Assembly (NCBI RefSeq): GCF_913774285.1
Contig: NZ_CAJYHX010000017.1
Location: 66,873-120,868 of the forward strand
Length of the DNA stretch: 53,996 nucleotides
From: an uncultured Sphingomonas sp.
GTDB taxonomy: Bacteria > Pseudomonadota > Alphaproteobacteria > Sphingomonadales > Sphingomonadaceae
Direction: 5' to 3'
This document shows, one piece after another, positions 1-7,741 of the stretch. How positions within the stretch are numbered: position 1 is the first letter of the stretch; each line of letters opens with the position of its first letter. The position numbers were made by a program, and so were the translations under genes. The notes under the pieces were generated by a model that was given only the letters and a program-made list of their open reading frames with translations, ran no database searches and was not told the origin of the DNA.

Positions 1-238
1 GGCGGCGACCGAAGTAGTCGCCGGTAGCACCCCCGAACAGCAGGAGGGCTGAAAGCGGCAGCAGATAGGCGTTGATGATCCAGGGCAAGGTGGCGGGATC
101 TGCGGCGAGCGTCCTGCCGATCGTCGGCAACGCGACATTGGTCACCGATCCGTCGAGAAAGGCGAGGCTGGAGGCGCACATGCACGCCGCGATGATCCAG
201 CCGCCGTTACGCGGGGCGGGCGGGGCGGTGTCGCTCAT
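1..238 (-). CDS. MFS transporter, DHA2-type drug exporter, N-terminal part
   Basis: This is the 5' end of a gene that continues past the left edge of the window; 79 codons are visible. The translation begins MSDTAPPAPRNGGWIIAAC and runs into a first membrane helix. It then shows the motif LDGSVTNVALPTIG, which is typical of 14-helix (DHA2) major facilitator exporters. The loop after helix 2 ends GGATGDYFGRR, the GxxxDxxGRR motif A of the superfamily. The protein is probably an inner-membrane proton-driven multidrug or small-molecule exporter. The substrate cannot be told from this part. The next gene, a glycosyltransferase, is divergent, with about 130 bases between the starts. Confidence 0.8.
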   Translation of the reverse strand, partial: MSDTAPPAPRNGGWIIAACMCASSLAFLDGSVTNVALPTIGRTLAADPATLPWIINAYLLPLSALLLFGGATGDYFGRR

Positions 239-369
239 CGGCGGGTCTGGCGCTGCATGGCGCCGGCTCTAGCGGGGCGGGCGGGCAAGGGCCAGCCAGT
301 GCCGTGGTATCGCACCCTCGCATCCTAACGGATGACGCCGCCGCAATCGCCCGCTACACCCCGGCCCCC

Positions 370-1503
370 ATGTCGATCCACATCCTCCATCTTCATTCGA
401 CCTTCGCGCTCGGCGGCAAGGAAGCGCGGGCGGTGCAGCTGATGAACGCATTCGGCGATCGCGCGCGGCACACCATCGTCTCGGCGATGCCCGACCAGCT
501 CGGCGCCCGCGAGGCGATCGACAAGCACATCAAATACGAGGTCGCGCTCGACCCGCCGCCGCTCAGCGGCAAGCCCTCGGTCAAGCGCTACGAGCAGATC
601 GCGCGCTTTATGCGCCGTTTCGATCTGGTGCTCACCTACAACTGGGGCGCGATCGACGGGGTGATGGCGGCGCGGGTGTTCGGCAAGGGCCTGCCGCCGA
701 TCATCCACCACGAGGACGGGTTTAATGCCGACGAGGCGGAGAAGCTGAGCACCGTCCGGAACATGTATCGCCGAATGGCGCTGCCCGCCGCCAATGCGCT
801 GGTCGTGCCTTCGGAGAAGCTTGAGCAGGTCGCCACCAAATTCTGGAAGCAGCCGGCCGAGCGGTTGGTCCGCATCGCCAATGGCGTGCCGACCGCGCGC
901 TACACCGGTCAGCTTGATCCTTCGCTGCTGCCGATGCTGGAGAAGCGCCGCAAGGGCGAGGTGTTCATCGGCTGTCTCGCCGGGCTGCGGCCGGTGAAGG
1001 ACCTGCCGATGCTGGTCCGTGCCGCGGCGGGCATGTCCTCGCGCTTCAAACTGGTGATCCTGGGCGAGGGGCCCGAGCGCCAGGCAATCCTCGACCAGGC
1101 CGAGGCGATGGCGATCGAGGACCAGGTGTTCCTGCCCGGCTTCATCGCCAATCCGCATCGCTATCTGGGGCTGTTCGACATCTTCGCGCTCTCCTCGAAG
1201 AGCGAGCAGGCGCCCGTGTCGGTACTGGAGGCGATGGCGGCGGGGCTGCCGATCGTCGCGCCGCAGGTAGGGGATATTGCGGCAATGGTGTCCGAACCCA
1301 ATCACACGTATCTTTCGGCGGACCGCACCGAAGTGTCGTTGCGGGATCGGCTCGACATCCTGGCGCAGCATCCGGACGAACGGAAGCGGCTGGGCGAGGC
1401 GAACCGGCTGCGGGTTGCGGCGTTGTATGACGAGGCCGAGATGGTTTCGGCCTATGCGCGGCTCTATGCCCAGGCGATGGGACGGGCGGGCGCGCTCGGC
1501 TAA
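370..1503 (+). CDS. Glycosyltransferase family 4 (GT-B fold)
   Basis: The 377-residue product is a retaining GT4 glycosyltransferase. The N-terminal acceptor domain opens with MSIHILHLHSTFALGG, the Gly-rich loop near the start of this family. The C-terminal donor domain starts near residue 195 with LAGLRPVKDL and contains LGEGPER (about 241-247). The E-x7-E nucleotide-sugar motif is E279 and E287 in SEQAPVSVLEAM. I chose ATG 370 because the homologous sequence begins there; an in-frame GTG at 304 would add unconserved residues. No good ribosome site precedes 370. The acceptor and sugar are unknown; polysaccharide or glycolipid synthesis is likely. It is a single gene, not in a recognisable polysaccharide cluster. 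Confidence 0.88.
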   Translation: MSIHILHLHSTFALGGKEARAVQLMNAFGDRARHTIVSAMPDQLGAREAIDKHIKYEVALDPPPLSGKPSVKRYEQIARFMRRFDLVLTYNWGAIDGVMAARVFGKGLPPIIHHEDGFNADEAEKLSTVRNMYRRMALPAANALVVPSEKLEQVATKFWKQPAERLVRIANGVPTARYTGQLDPSLLPMLEKRRKGEVFIGCLAGLRPVKDLPMLVRAAAGMSSRFKLVILGEGPERQAILDQAEAMAIEDQVFLPGFIANPHRYLGLFDIFALSSKSEQAPVSVLEAMAAGLPIVAPQVGDIAAMVSEPNHTYLSADRTEVSLRDRLDILAQHPDERKRLGEANRLRVAALYDEAEMVSAYARLYAQAMGRAGALG

Positions 1504-1593
1504 GGCTGGGTCGAGACCGGGCGGCGTTGATTTGTTACTCGCTTGTCGCAGCCAATCCGGCTAGCGTCGCGCGGCAATTTTTGTGGAGGCAAT

Positions 1594-2997
1594 GTGTTCA
1601 AGGGTCTTTCGCCCATCAGCTATAACGGCCGGGAAGTCTGGCCGCTTGTCGAGGGCGGGAAGGGCGTCGCAGCGACCAACCATGCGAGCGCGGGGGCCTG
1701 GGCGGCCGCCGGCGGCATCGGCACGGTCAGCGCGGTCAACGCCGACAGCTATGACGCGGATGGCAAGATCATCCCGCAGATCTACCGTGCCCTCACGCGC
1801 CGCGAGCGCCATGAAGAGCTGATCCAGTACGCGATCGAAGGCGCCGTCCAGCAGGTCAAGCGCGCCTTCGAGATCGCCGGCGGCAAGGGCGCGATCAATA
1901 TCAACGTGCTCTGGGAAATGGGCGGCGCACAGCGCGTCCTCCAGGGCGTGCTGGAGCGGACCAAGGGCATGGTGGCGGGCGTCACCTGCGGTGCAGGCAT
2001 GCCCTACAAGCTCAGCGAGATCGCCGCGCACCACGAGGTGAGCTATCTGCCGATCGTCAGCTCGGGCCGCGCCTTCCGCGCGCTGTGGAAGCGGGCCTAT
2101 TCCAAGGCGCAGGAATGGCTGGCTGCGGTGGTCTATGAGGATCCCTGGCTCGCCGGCGGGCATAACGGCCTGTCGAATGCCGAGGACCCGCGCGCCCCGC
2201 AGGATCCCTATCCGCGCGTCAAGGCGCTGCGCGAGGTGATGCGCGAAGGCGGGCTGCCGGACAGCGTGCCGATCGTGATGGCCGGCGGCGTCTGGTATCT
2301 GCGCGACTGGAACGACTGGATCGACAATCCCGAGCTGGGCGCGATCGCCTTCCAGTTCGGCACGCGTCCGCTGCTGACCAAGGAAAGCCCGATCCCCGAT
2401 GGTTGGAAGGCCAAGCTGATGGAGATCGAGGAAGGCGACGTGCTGCTGCACCGCTTCTCCCCGACCGGCTTCTATTCGAGCGCCGTCCGCAATCCGTTCC
2501 TGCGCCATCTCGAAGCGCGCTCGGAGCGCCAGATTCCCTATTCGACCGAGGCGGCGGGGGATCACACCTTCCAGCTCGACGTCGGCGTGAAGGGCAAGAA
2601 TTTCTGGGTGACGCGCAACGATCTGCTGCGCGCGCGCGAATGGCATGGCCTGGGCTTCACCAGCGCGCTGAAGACGCCGGACAACACGCTGGTGTTCGTG
2701 ACGCCCGAGGACCAGCAGATCATCCGCAAGGACCAGGCCGACTGCATGGGCTGCCTCAGCCAGTGCCAGTTCTCTTCCTGGGCGGATACCGAGACCAACT
2801 CGACCGGCCGCCTGGCCGATCCGCGCAGCTTCTGCATCCAGAAGACGCTGCAGGACATCGCCCATGGCGGCGATACCGATCAGAACCTGATGTTCGCCGG
2901 CCACGCCGCGTACAACTTCAAGCGCGATCCCTTCTATTCGAACGGGTTCGTGCCGACGGTGAAGCAGCTGGTCGACCGGATCCTGACCGGGGATTGA
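1594..2997 (+). CDS. Nitronate monooxygenase-like FMN oxidoreductase with Cys-rich C-terminus
   Basis: The 467-residue product belongs to the NAD(P)H-dependent flavin oxidoreductase / 2-nitropropane dioxygenase family (TIM barrel, FMN). Visible family segments are GVTCGAGMPYKL, VMAGGVW and QFGTRPLLT, which line the FMN phosphate site in relatives. The start is taken as GTG 1594, four bases after GGAGG at 1585-1589; an in-frame TTG at 1543 lacks a ribosome site. The protein is longer than classical members because of a C-terminal segment with C384-x2-C387-x3-C391 and a further Cys at 414. This could bind a metal or an iron-sulfur cluster, which is my inference. Its natural substrate is unknown, so the family name should not be read as proof of nitronate oxidation. 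It is convergent with the next gene. Confidence 0.85.
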   Translation: MFKGLSPISYNGREVWPLVEGGKGVAATNHASAGAWAAAGGIGTVSAVNADSYDADGKIIPQIYRALTRRERHEELIQYAIEGAVQQVKRAFEIAGGKGAININVLWEMGGAQRVLQGVLERTKGMVAGVTCGAGMPYKLSEIAAHHEVSYLPIVSSGRAFRALWKRAYSKAQEWLAAVVYEDPWLAGGHNGLSNAEDPRAPQDPYPRVKALREVMREGGLPDSVPIVMAGGVWYLRDWNDWIDNPELGAIAFQFGTRPLLTKESPIPDGWKAKLMEIEEGDVLLHRFSPTGFYSSAVRNPFLRHLEARSERQIPYSTEAAGDHTFQLDVGVKGKNFWVTRNDLLRAREWHGLGFTSALKTPDNTLVFVTPEDQQIIRKDQADCMGCLSQCQFSSWADTETNSTGRLADPRSFCIQKTLQDIAHGGDTDQNLMFAGHAAYNFKRDPFYSNGFVPTVKQLVDRILTGD

Positions 2998-3008
2998 GGG
3001 ACGCGCTT

Positions 3009-3122
3009 CTAAGCCCCTCCTCCTTGGAGGACGGGTTGGGGTGGAGGGATTCCAGAACGCTTGTTGGTCTCTATCGAGACACTGCCCCACCCCAAACCCC
3101 TCCCCTGAAGGGGAGGGGCTAA
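3009..3122. repeat. Palindromic repeat family A, copy 1
   Basis: This is a roughly 114-base element between two convergent genes. The outer arms are AGCCCCTCCTCC and GGGGAGGGGCT. Inside these lie GGGTTGGGGTGGAGGGATTC, matched on the other side by CCCCACCCCAAACCCC. The apex carries GGTCTC-tat-CGAGAC. The same layout recurs at 35642-35749 and, inverted, at 4694-4866; a diverged relative lies at 31118-31216. As RNA it would fold into a long hairpin from either strand, so it may act as a bidirectional terminator or an mRNA 3' stabiliser. Confidence 0.8.
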
Positions 3123-3129
3123 GTTTAGT

Positions 3130-4128
3130 CTACAACCATCCCTCGAACACCTGGTCCGGCGGGCGGTGTCCGTCGGCCCAGCTGCGGATATTGGCGATGA
3201 CCTTCATCCCCATCGCCTCGCGCGCCTCGAACGTCGCCGAGCCGAGGTGCGGCAGCAGCACGACATTCTCCAGCGCCATCAGGCGCGGATCGACCCTCGG
3301 CTCATCGACATAGACGTCGAGTCCTGCCCCGGCGATGCGGCGTTCCTGGAGCGCCGTCACGAGCGCTTCCGGATCGACGATCTCGCCCCGCGCGGTGTTG
3401 ACCAGCCAGGCGCCCGGGCCGAGCAGGTCGAGCCGCCGCGCGTCGATCAGCCCGTTGGTGGTGGCGGTGTGCGGGGTATGGATCGTCAGGATGTCGATCG
3501 CTTCAAGCATCGCATCGAGATCGTCGTGATAGGTGGCGCCGAGCTGGTGCTCGAGCACCTCGTGAACACGGTGCCGCCCGTGATAATGGATCTGCAGCCC
3601 GAAGGCGCGCGCGCGCTGGGCGACGGCCTGCCCGATCCGGCCCATGCCGAGGATGCCGAGCTTGCGCCCGCCGATCCGGTGGCCGCGCATGCTGGTCGGG
3701 CTCCAGCCGCGCCAGGCGCCCGAGCGGACCAGCTTGTCACCCTCGACCAGCCGACGCGGCACCGCGAGGATCAGCGCCATCGTCATGTCGGCGGTGTCGT
3801 CGGTCAGCACGCCCGGCGTATTGGTGACGATGATGCCGCGTGCGCGCGCCGCCTTGAGGTCGATATGGCCGACGCCTGCGCCATAGTTCGCGATCAGCCG
3901 CAGTCGGTCGGGCGCGGTGGCGAGCAGGTCGGCGGTGATGCGGTCGGTGACCGTGGGGACCAGCACGTCCGCGTCAGCCATTGCGGCGGCGAGCATGGCG
4001 GTGTCCATGGGCGTGTCGTCGGGATTGGGGACCGAGTCGAACAGCGCCGCCATCCGCGTCTCGCTGGCTTGCGGCAGCGCGCGGGTGAGGATCACCCGGG
4101 GGCGGGACGGTCGCTTGGGATCGGCCAT
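3130..4128 (-). CDS. D-2-hydroxyacid dehydrogenase (glyoxylate/hydroxypyruvate reductase type)
   Basis: The 332-residue product is a cytosolic NAD(P)H-dependent reductase of 2-oxoacids. The N-terminal and C-terminal parts form the substrate domain, and the middle is a Rossmann domain with GILGMGRIG. Catalytic positions of the family are visible: Arg in NTARGEIVD, Glu in VDEPRVDP and His in LLPHLGSAT. The overall match, including NYGAGVGHIDL and TDDTADMTMAL, is closest to glyoxylate reductase (GyaR/GRHPR-like). ATG 4128 is chosen; the upstream in-frame extension overlaps the divergent SH3 gene and looks non-coding. A role in glyoxylate clearance would fit the malate synthase 3.6 kb away, but that link is inference. 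Confidence 0.9.
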   Translation of the reverse strand: MADPKRPSRPRVILTRALPQASETRMAALFDSVPNPDDTPMDTAMLAAAMADADVLVPTVTDRITADLLATAPDRLRLIANYGAGVGHIDLKAARARGIIVTNTPGVLTDDTADMTMALILAVPRRLVEGDKLVRSGAWRGWSPTSMRGHRIGGRKLGILGMGRIGQAVAQRARAFGLQIHYHGRHRVHEVLEHQLGATYHDDLDAMLEAIDILTIHTPHTATTNGLIDARRLDLLGPGAWLVNTARGEIVDPEALVTALQERRIAGAGLDVYVDEPRVDPRLMALENVVLLPHLGSATFEAREAMGMKVIANIRSWADGHRPPDQVFEGWL

Positions 4129-4201
4129 GGCAAAGGATTGGCCGGTGGCGCGGATACAGTCAACGGTTGAAGCGCGGGGCCGGCTGGTCGATAGACGCGG
4201 C

Positions 4202-4684
4202 ATGCAGCAGCGGCGTTTCTCGATCGGTATCGCAGCCCTGGCGCTCGTCGCCCTGGCCACCCCCGCGCATGCGGAGCGCAAGCCGCCTTATTATGCCTCG
4301 CTCAAGGCGAGCAAGGCGCGGATGCGCACCGGGCCGGGGCGCAACTATCCCACCAACTGGTTCTACCAGCGGCGCGGGCTGCCGGTGAAGGTGCTCGCCA
4401 GCTATGGTGCCTGGGTGAAGGTGCGCGATCCCGATGGCGCGGAGGGCTGGATGCAGGCCAATCTGCTCGACGACAAGCGAACCGCCATCGTCGCGGGTGG
4501 CATCGCCGAGCTGCACAGCAGCCCCTCGGGCGATTCGCACATCAGCTGGCGCGCGGCGCCGGGCGTGGTCGGCAAGATCAGCGCGTGCAGCGGCGGATGG
4601 TGCTGGTTCGATGCAGGCGGCCGTGCCGGCTATGTCGAGCAGGCGCGGGTCTGGGGGACCGAGCCGGGCGAGACAGTGCGGTGA
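4202..4684 (+). CDS. Secreted bacterial SH3-domain protein
   Basis: The 160-residue product starts with a clear signal peptide (basic MQQRRF, hydrophobic core, cleavage after AHA at about residue 24). A first SH3-like unit covers the segment with RMRTGPGRNYPTNW, the RxGPGxxY motif of SH3b domains. GAWVKVRDPDGAEGWM follows, which is the typical W-x-x-V-x2-x-DG-x-x-GW pattern. A second, weaker SH3-like unit contains a CSGGWCWF turn with two cysteines that could form a disulfide in the periplasm. Such proteins bind cell-wall peptides or partner proteins; no enzyme domain is present. The gene is divergent from the hydroxyacid dehydrogenase, with 73 bases between the starts. Confidence 0.85.
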   Translation: MQQRRFSIGIAALALVALATPAHAERKPPYYASLKASKARMRTGPGRNYPTNWFYQRRGLPVKVLASYGAWVKVRDPDGAEGWMQANLLDDKRTAIVAGGIAELHSSPSGDSHISWRAAPGVVGKISACSGGWCWFDAGGRAGYVEQARVWGTEPGETVR

Positions 4685-4693
4685 TTCCGCACG

Positions 4694-4866
4694 CTTAGCC
4701 CCTCTCCTTCATGCGCATCAGGTCGGCGCTGCCCCCGGCGGCGCCTGAACAGTGCGGGGCGCTGCTCACCTGATGCGGGGTTGGGGTGGGGCATAGTCTC
4801 ACCGAGACCAACACGCGTTCTGGAATCCCTTCACCCCCAACCCCTCCTCCAAGGAGGAGGGGCTAG
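4694..4866. repeat. Palindromic repeat family A, copy 2 (inverted, with nested palindrome)
   Basis: This copy is inverted relative to copy 1 and lies between two convergent genes. The shared core reads, on this strand, GTCTCACCGAGAC, then TTCTGGAATCCC, then CCCCCAACCCCTCC and GAGGAGGGGCTAG. The arm nearer the SH3 gene is interrupted by an extra hairpin: CGCATCAGGT at 4714-4723 and its exact reverse complement ACCTGATGCG at 4768-4777. The element is therefore about 60 bases longer than its relatives. Confidence 0.75.
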
Positions 4867-4876
4867 AAAAATTGCA

Positions 4877-6064
4877 TTAATCCATCAGTTCCACCGCGAC
4901 CGCGGTCGCTTCGCCGCCGCCGATACACAGCGAGGCAAGGCCGCGCTTCTGGCCCTTGGTCTCCAGCGCCGAGAGCAGGGTCGCCAGAACCCGAGCGCCG
5001 CTCGCGCCGATCGGGTGGCCGAGTGCACAGGCGCCGCCGTGAATGTTCACCGCATCATGGGCGAGGCCGAGTTCCTGCATTGCGATCATCGTCACGCAGG
5101 CGAAGGCTTCGTTGACTTCGAACAGGTCGACGTCGCCGGTCTCCCAGCCTGCCTTTTCCAACGCCTTCCGCATCGCGAACACCGGTGCGGTGGTGAAGCG
5201 TGCGGGCGCATGGGCATGGGCGGCGTGAGAGACAATCCGGGCGATCGGCGTCAGCCCCAGCTTCTCGGCCACCGAGGCGCGGGCCAGCACCAGCGCCGCC
5301 GCGCCGTCCGAGATCGACGAGGCATTGGCCGCGGTGATCGTGCCGTCCGTGGCGAAAGCTGGCTTGAGCGTCGGGATCTTGGCCGGATCGGCCTTGGTCG
5401 GCTGCTCGTCGAGCCCCACCATCACCACGCCCTTGCGGCCCTGCAGCTCGACGGGAACGATCTCGCGATCGAACGCGCCGCTGGTCTGCGCCGCCTTGGC
5501 GCGTTCGAGGCTGGCGATGGCGAAGGCGTCCTGCGCCTCGCGGGTGAACTGATATTCCTTGGCGGTTTCCTCTGCGAAGCTGCCCATCAGGCGGCCGGGC
5601 TCATAGGCGTCCTCCAGCCCGTCGAGGAACATATGGTCCTTGAGCACGTCATGCCCGATCCGCGCGCCGCCGCGATGGCGCATCGACAGATAGGGCGCGT
5701 TGGTCATGCTCTCCATGCCGCCGGCGATCAGCAGGTCGACCGAGCGGGCCGCGAGCGCCTCGGCCGCCATGATGGTCGCCTGCATGCCCGATCCGCACAT
5801 CTTGTTGATCGTCGTCGCCTCGATGTGCTGCGGCAGCCCGGCCTTGAGCGCCGCCTGGCGGGCAGGGGCCTGGCCGAGCCCGGCAGGGAGCACGCAGCCC
5901 ATATAGATGCGCTCGATCGCGTCGCCCTTGAGCCCGGCGCGCTCCACCGCGGCGCCGACCGCGGTAGCGCCGAGATCGGTGGCGGAAGCTTCGGCGAGGC
6001 TGCCCTGGAAGCTCCCCATCGGCGTGCGGGCGTAGGACAGGATGACGATGGGGTCGGCGGACAT
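4877..6064 (-). CDS. Acetyl-CoA C-acetyltransferase (thiolase)
   Basis: The 395-residue product has the full length and motifs of a degradative/biosynthetic thiolase. The nucleophile Cys90 lies in INKMCGSGM. The His site is NEAFA. The C-terminal signature GGACALGHPIGASGAR is followed by the second catalytic Cys in CIGGGEA. It condenses two acetyl-CoA to acetoacetyl-CoA or cleaves the reverse, and may act on longer 3-ketoacyl-CoA. A good ribosome site (GAGAGGAA) precedes ATG 6064. It may serve polyhydroxybutyrate synthesis, fatty-acid oxidation or the end of leucine/tyrosine breakdown encoded further along. No phaB/phaC neighbour is present to decide. Confidence 0.93.
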   Translation of the reverse strand: MSADPIVILSYARTPMGSFQGSLAEASATDLGATAVGAAVERAGLKGDAIERIYMGCVLPAGLGQAPARQAALKAGLPQHIEATTINKMCGSGMQATIMAAEALAARSVDLLIAGGMESMTNAPYLSMRHRGGARIGHDVLKDHMFLDGLEDAYEPGRLMGSFAEETAKEYQFTREAQDAFAIASLERAKAAQTSGAFDREIVPVELQGRKGVVMVGLDEQPTKADPAKIPTLKPAFATDGTITAANASSISDGAAALVLARASVAEKLGLTPIARIVSHAAHAHAPARFTTAPVFAMRKALEKAGWETGDVDLFEVNEAFACVTMIAMQELGLAHDAVNIHGGACALGHPIGASGARVLATLLSALETKGQKRGLASLCIGGGEATAVAVELMD

Positions 6065-6209
6065 GCAGGTTCCTCTCAGATGTTTGGCGCCGATCTAGGG
6101 CGTCGGCGGCGGGTTTGCAAAAGCCGGGACGTTCCCGCAGGAAGAGTGCCGTGCGTACAGCTAGCCGACCTCCTCGAATGCGACGCCTCGTTCGGCGTGC
6201 GATGCCCGC

Positions 6210-7013
6210 ATGACACCGCTGGAATTCTGGGGATGGCCGATCCTGCTCGGCGTGCTGGGCGCGGTGTTCGGCAGCTTCATTGCCACGATCGCGATCCGCT
6301 GGCCCGAGGAGCGGGGCGTCGGCCGCGGGCGCTCGGCCTGCGATTCCTGCGGCACCCCGCTGGGTGCGGCGGAACTGGTGCCGGTGTTCAGCTATCTCGT
6401 GCAGCGGGGGCGGTGCCGCCATTGCTCGGCTCGCATTGCGCGCAGCCACTGGCTGACCGAGGTCGTGGGGCTGGCGATTGGCGGAATCGCGGGGCACGCC
6501 GCGCCGGGCGTCGAGGGTGTCGCGGGCGCAGTGTTCGGGTGGTTGCTGCTGGCGCTGGCAGCGCTGGATCTTGCGGCCTTCTGGTTGCCGAACGGGCTCA
6601 ATGCCGCGCTCGCCGTCGTCGGGCTTGGCGTCGGAGCGACGGGCGTCGGCGCGCTGCTGCCCGAGCGCGTGATCGGCGGGATCGTGGGCTTCGCGGTGCT
6701 GTGGCTGGTGGCGCGGGGGTACAGGGCCTTGCGCGGTCGGCAGGGATTGGGCGGGGGCGACCCCAAGCTGTTCGGGGCGATCGGCTGCTGGCTCGGCTGG
6801 GACAATCTGCCAATGGTGCTGCTCGCGGCAAGCCTGATCGGGCTGACGGTGGTGGTGGCGATGTTGATGGCGGGGCGACACGTGCGGCCAAGCGACCGTC
6901 TGCCTTTTGGGGTGATGCTGGCGCTGGGGGCCTGGGTTGTTTGGCTCGTCCCGCAGCTGGTGTCGCCGGCGGGTCCGCCCGCCATCCTGCAGCTCTCGTC
7001 GATCGGGCATTGA
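6210..7013 (+). CDS. Prepilin peptidase (A24 family)
   Basis: The 267-residue inner-membrane protein is a bifunctional leader peptidase/N-methyltransferase of the PilD/GspO type. The N-terminal domain GAVFGSFIATIAIRWP leads into two zinc-type CxxC pairs (C44/C47 and C69/C72). Several hydrophobic helices follow. The catalytic aspartates of the family are visible as D120 in ALDLAAFWLPN and D184 in LGGGDPKLFGA (the GxGD motif). It would cleave and methylate type IV pilin or type II secretion pseudopilin precursors. No pilus or secretion genes are adjacent, so its partners lie elsewhere. It is divergent from the thiolase, and no clear ribosome site precedes the ATG. Confidence 0.9.
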   Translation: MTPLEFWGWPILLGVLGAVFGSFIATIAIRWPEERGVGRGRSACDSCGTPLGAAELVPVFSYLVQRGRCRHCSARIARSHWLTEVVGLAIGGIAGHAAPGVEGVAGAVFGWLLLALAALDLAAFWLPNGLNAALAVVGLGVGATGVGALLPERVIGGIVGFAVLWLVARGYRALRGRQGLGGGDPKLFGAIGCWLGWDNLPMVLLAASLIGLTVVVAMLMAGRHVRPSDRLPFGVMLALGAWVVWLVPQLVSPAGPPAILQLSSIGH

Positions 7014-7033
7014 GGGTCGGGGTCAAACAGTAC

Positions 7034-7066
7034 AAAAAAAAAGGCCGCCCCGGAAGGGCAGCCTTT
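7034..7066 (-). terminator. Intrinsic terminator on the minus strand
   Basis: AAAGGC-c-GCCC (7040-7050) pairs with GGGC-a-GCCTTT (7056-7066) around a five-base loop. Read on the minus strand, the stem is followed by nine T residues (the A run at 7034-7042). This is a strong Rho-independent terminator for leftward transcription. No minus-strand protein gene ends here: the nearest gene to the right on that strand is far away. It is the main evidence for a small leftward transcript. Confidence 0.75.
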
Positions 7067-7135
7067 GAAAGTCTTAGGAGAGGATGCCTGAAAGGCCTGA
7101 TCTTTCTGCACCGCGGGGGCATCTGCTGCAAGTGC
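7034..7135 (-). ncRNA. Candidate trans-acting small RNA
   Basis: A leftward transcript starting near 7130 and ending at the terminator at 7034-7066 would be about 100 nt. Before the terminator hairpin it has a small hairpin GCCT-ttc-AGGC and then an unpaired pyrimidine-rich stretch ATCCTCTCCTAAGAC. This is complementary to Shine-Dalgarno sequences of the AGGAGAGG type. A hairpin, a CUCCU-rich single strand and a terminator are the usual layout of many alphaproteobacterial regulatory RNAs. A palindromic operator-like site lies just upstream (7140-7153). No convincing -10/-35 pair was found, so this is a candidate only. Confidence 0.35.
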
Positions 7136-7139
7136 GAAC

Positions 7140-7153
7140 TGTTACCGGTATCA
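7140..7153. promoter_or_regulatory. Operator-like palindrome TGTTACCGGTATCA
   Basis: This 14-base near-perfect palindrome is centred on ACCGGT, a form typical of LacI-family operators with a central CG pair. Directly beside it is a second inverted repeat, TTGCA-n5-TGCAA (7154-7168). The pair lies between the candidate leftward small RNA and the rightward MarR gene, so it could control either. No LacI-type gene is in the window. Confidence 0.4.
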
Positions 7154-7219
7154 TTGCAAAAAATGCAACCTGCCAGCGTTGTCACATGCGTAAAGGTTAA
7201 CCAGGTGTTAGGGGGCTAG

Positions 7220-7666
7220 ATGACCGCGTTGAAACTGAACGATTTTCTTCCGTATCGGATGTCAATCGCATCCAACGCGGTGTCCGACGCGGTGGCCACC
7301 GCGTATCGCAACCTTTTCGGCTTGCGCATCCCGGAATGGCGTCTCGTCGCGGTGCTGGCCGAGGGCGGTGCAATGAGCCAGCAGGCGCTGTGCGGCCGGA
7401 CTAGGATGGACAAGGTGACGGTGAGTCGCGCCGCGATCGGCCTGGTCGAGCGCGGGCTGATCGCACGTGCGGCAAATCCGATCGACCAGCGCTCGCACCT
7501 CGTCGCGCTCACGCCCGAGGGGTGGCAGCTGTACGAGCAGGTCGCGCCCAAGGCGCTCGAGCTGGAGCGGCGGCTGTTCGCCAGCTTCTCCGAGGACGAG
7601 AAGGCGCAGCTCGCGGCGATGCTGGCGCGGATCGAAGCGGCGGCTACGGCATTCGACGGGGGTTGA
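7220..7666 (+). CDS. MarR-family transcriptional regulator
   Basis: The 148-residue product has the winged-helix layout of MarR proteins. The helix-turn-helix lies at about residues 50-75, including MSQQALCGRTRMDKVTVSRA. The wing follows, with GLIARAANPIDQRSHLVALTPEG, where the D-x-R-S-x2-V-x-LT-x2-G pattern is the family hallmark. The N- and C-terminal helices would form the dimer interface. The effector is unknown. It sits 75 bases before malate synthase on the same strand and follows an operator-like palindrome, so self-regulation is plausible but not shown. The ribosome site is weak. Confidence 0.88.
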   Translation: MTALKLNDFLPYRMSIASNAVSDAVATAYRNLFGLRIPEWRLVAVLAEGGAMSQQALCGRTRMDKVTVSRAAIGLVERGLIARAANPIDQRSHLVALTPEGWQLYEQVAPKALELERRLFASFSEDEKAQLAAMLARIEAAATAFDGG

Positions 7667-7741
7667 TCGCGCCGCCCGGCCTCGCGTAAGCAAGGCGAGC
7701 CCTCCCCAGGCGTGTAGCGAAGAACCGCAAGGAGGACTCCG

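Noticed and set aside
304..369. GTG 304 as the start of the glycosyltransferase
   Set aside because: The added residues resemble translated intergenic DNA and the conserved domain starts at ATG 370.
7084..7200. A 38-codon frame with AGGAG close upstream, before the MarR gene
   Set aside because: The ribosome site is only about three bases from the ATG, the peptide has no recognisable feature, and the same DNA is better explained by a minus-strand small RNA with a terminator.
4781..7219. A very long open frame (more than 800 codons) on the plus strand
   Set aside because: It runs antisense through the thiolase gene and out of frame through the prepilin peptidase. It has no recognisable protein motifs and is Arg/Gly/Ala-rich, as expected of a high-GC shadow frame.
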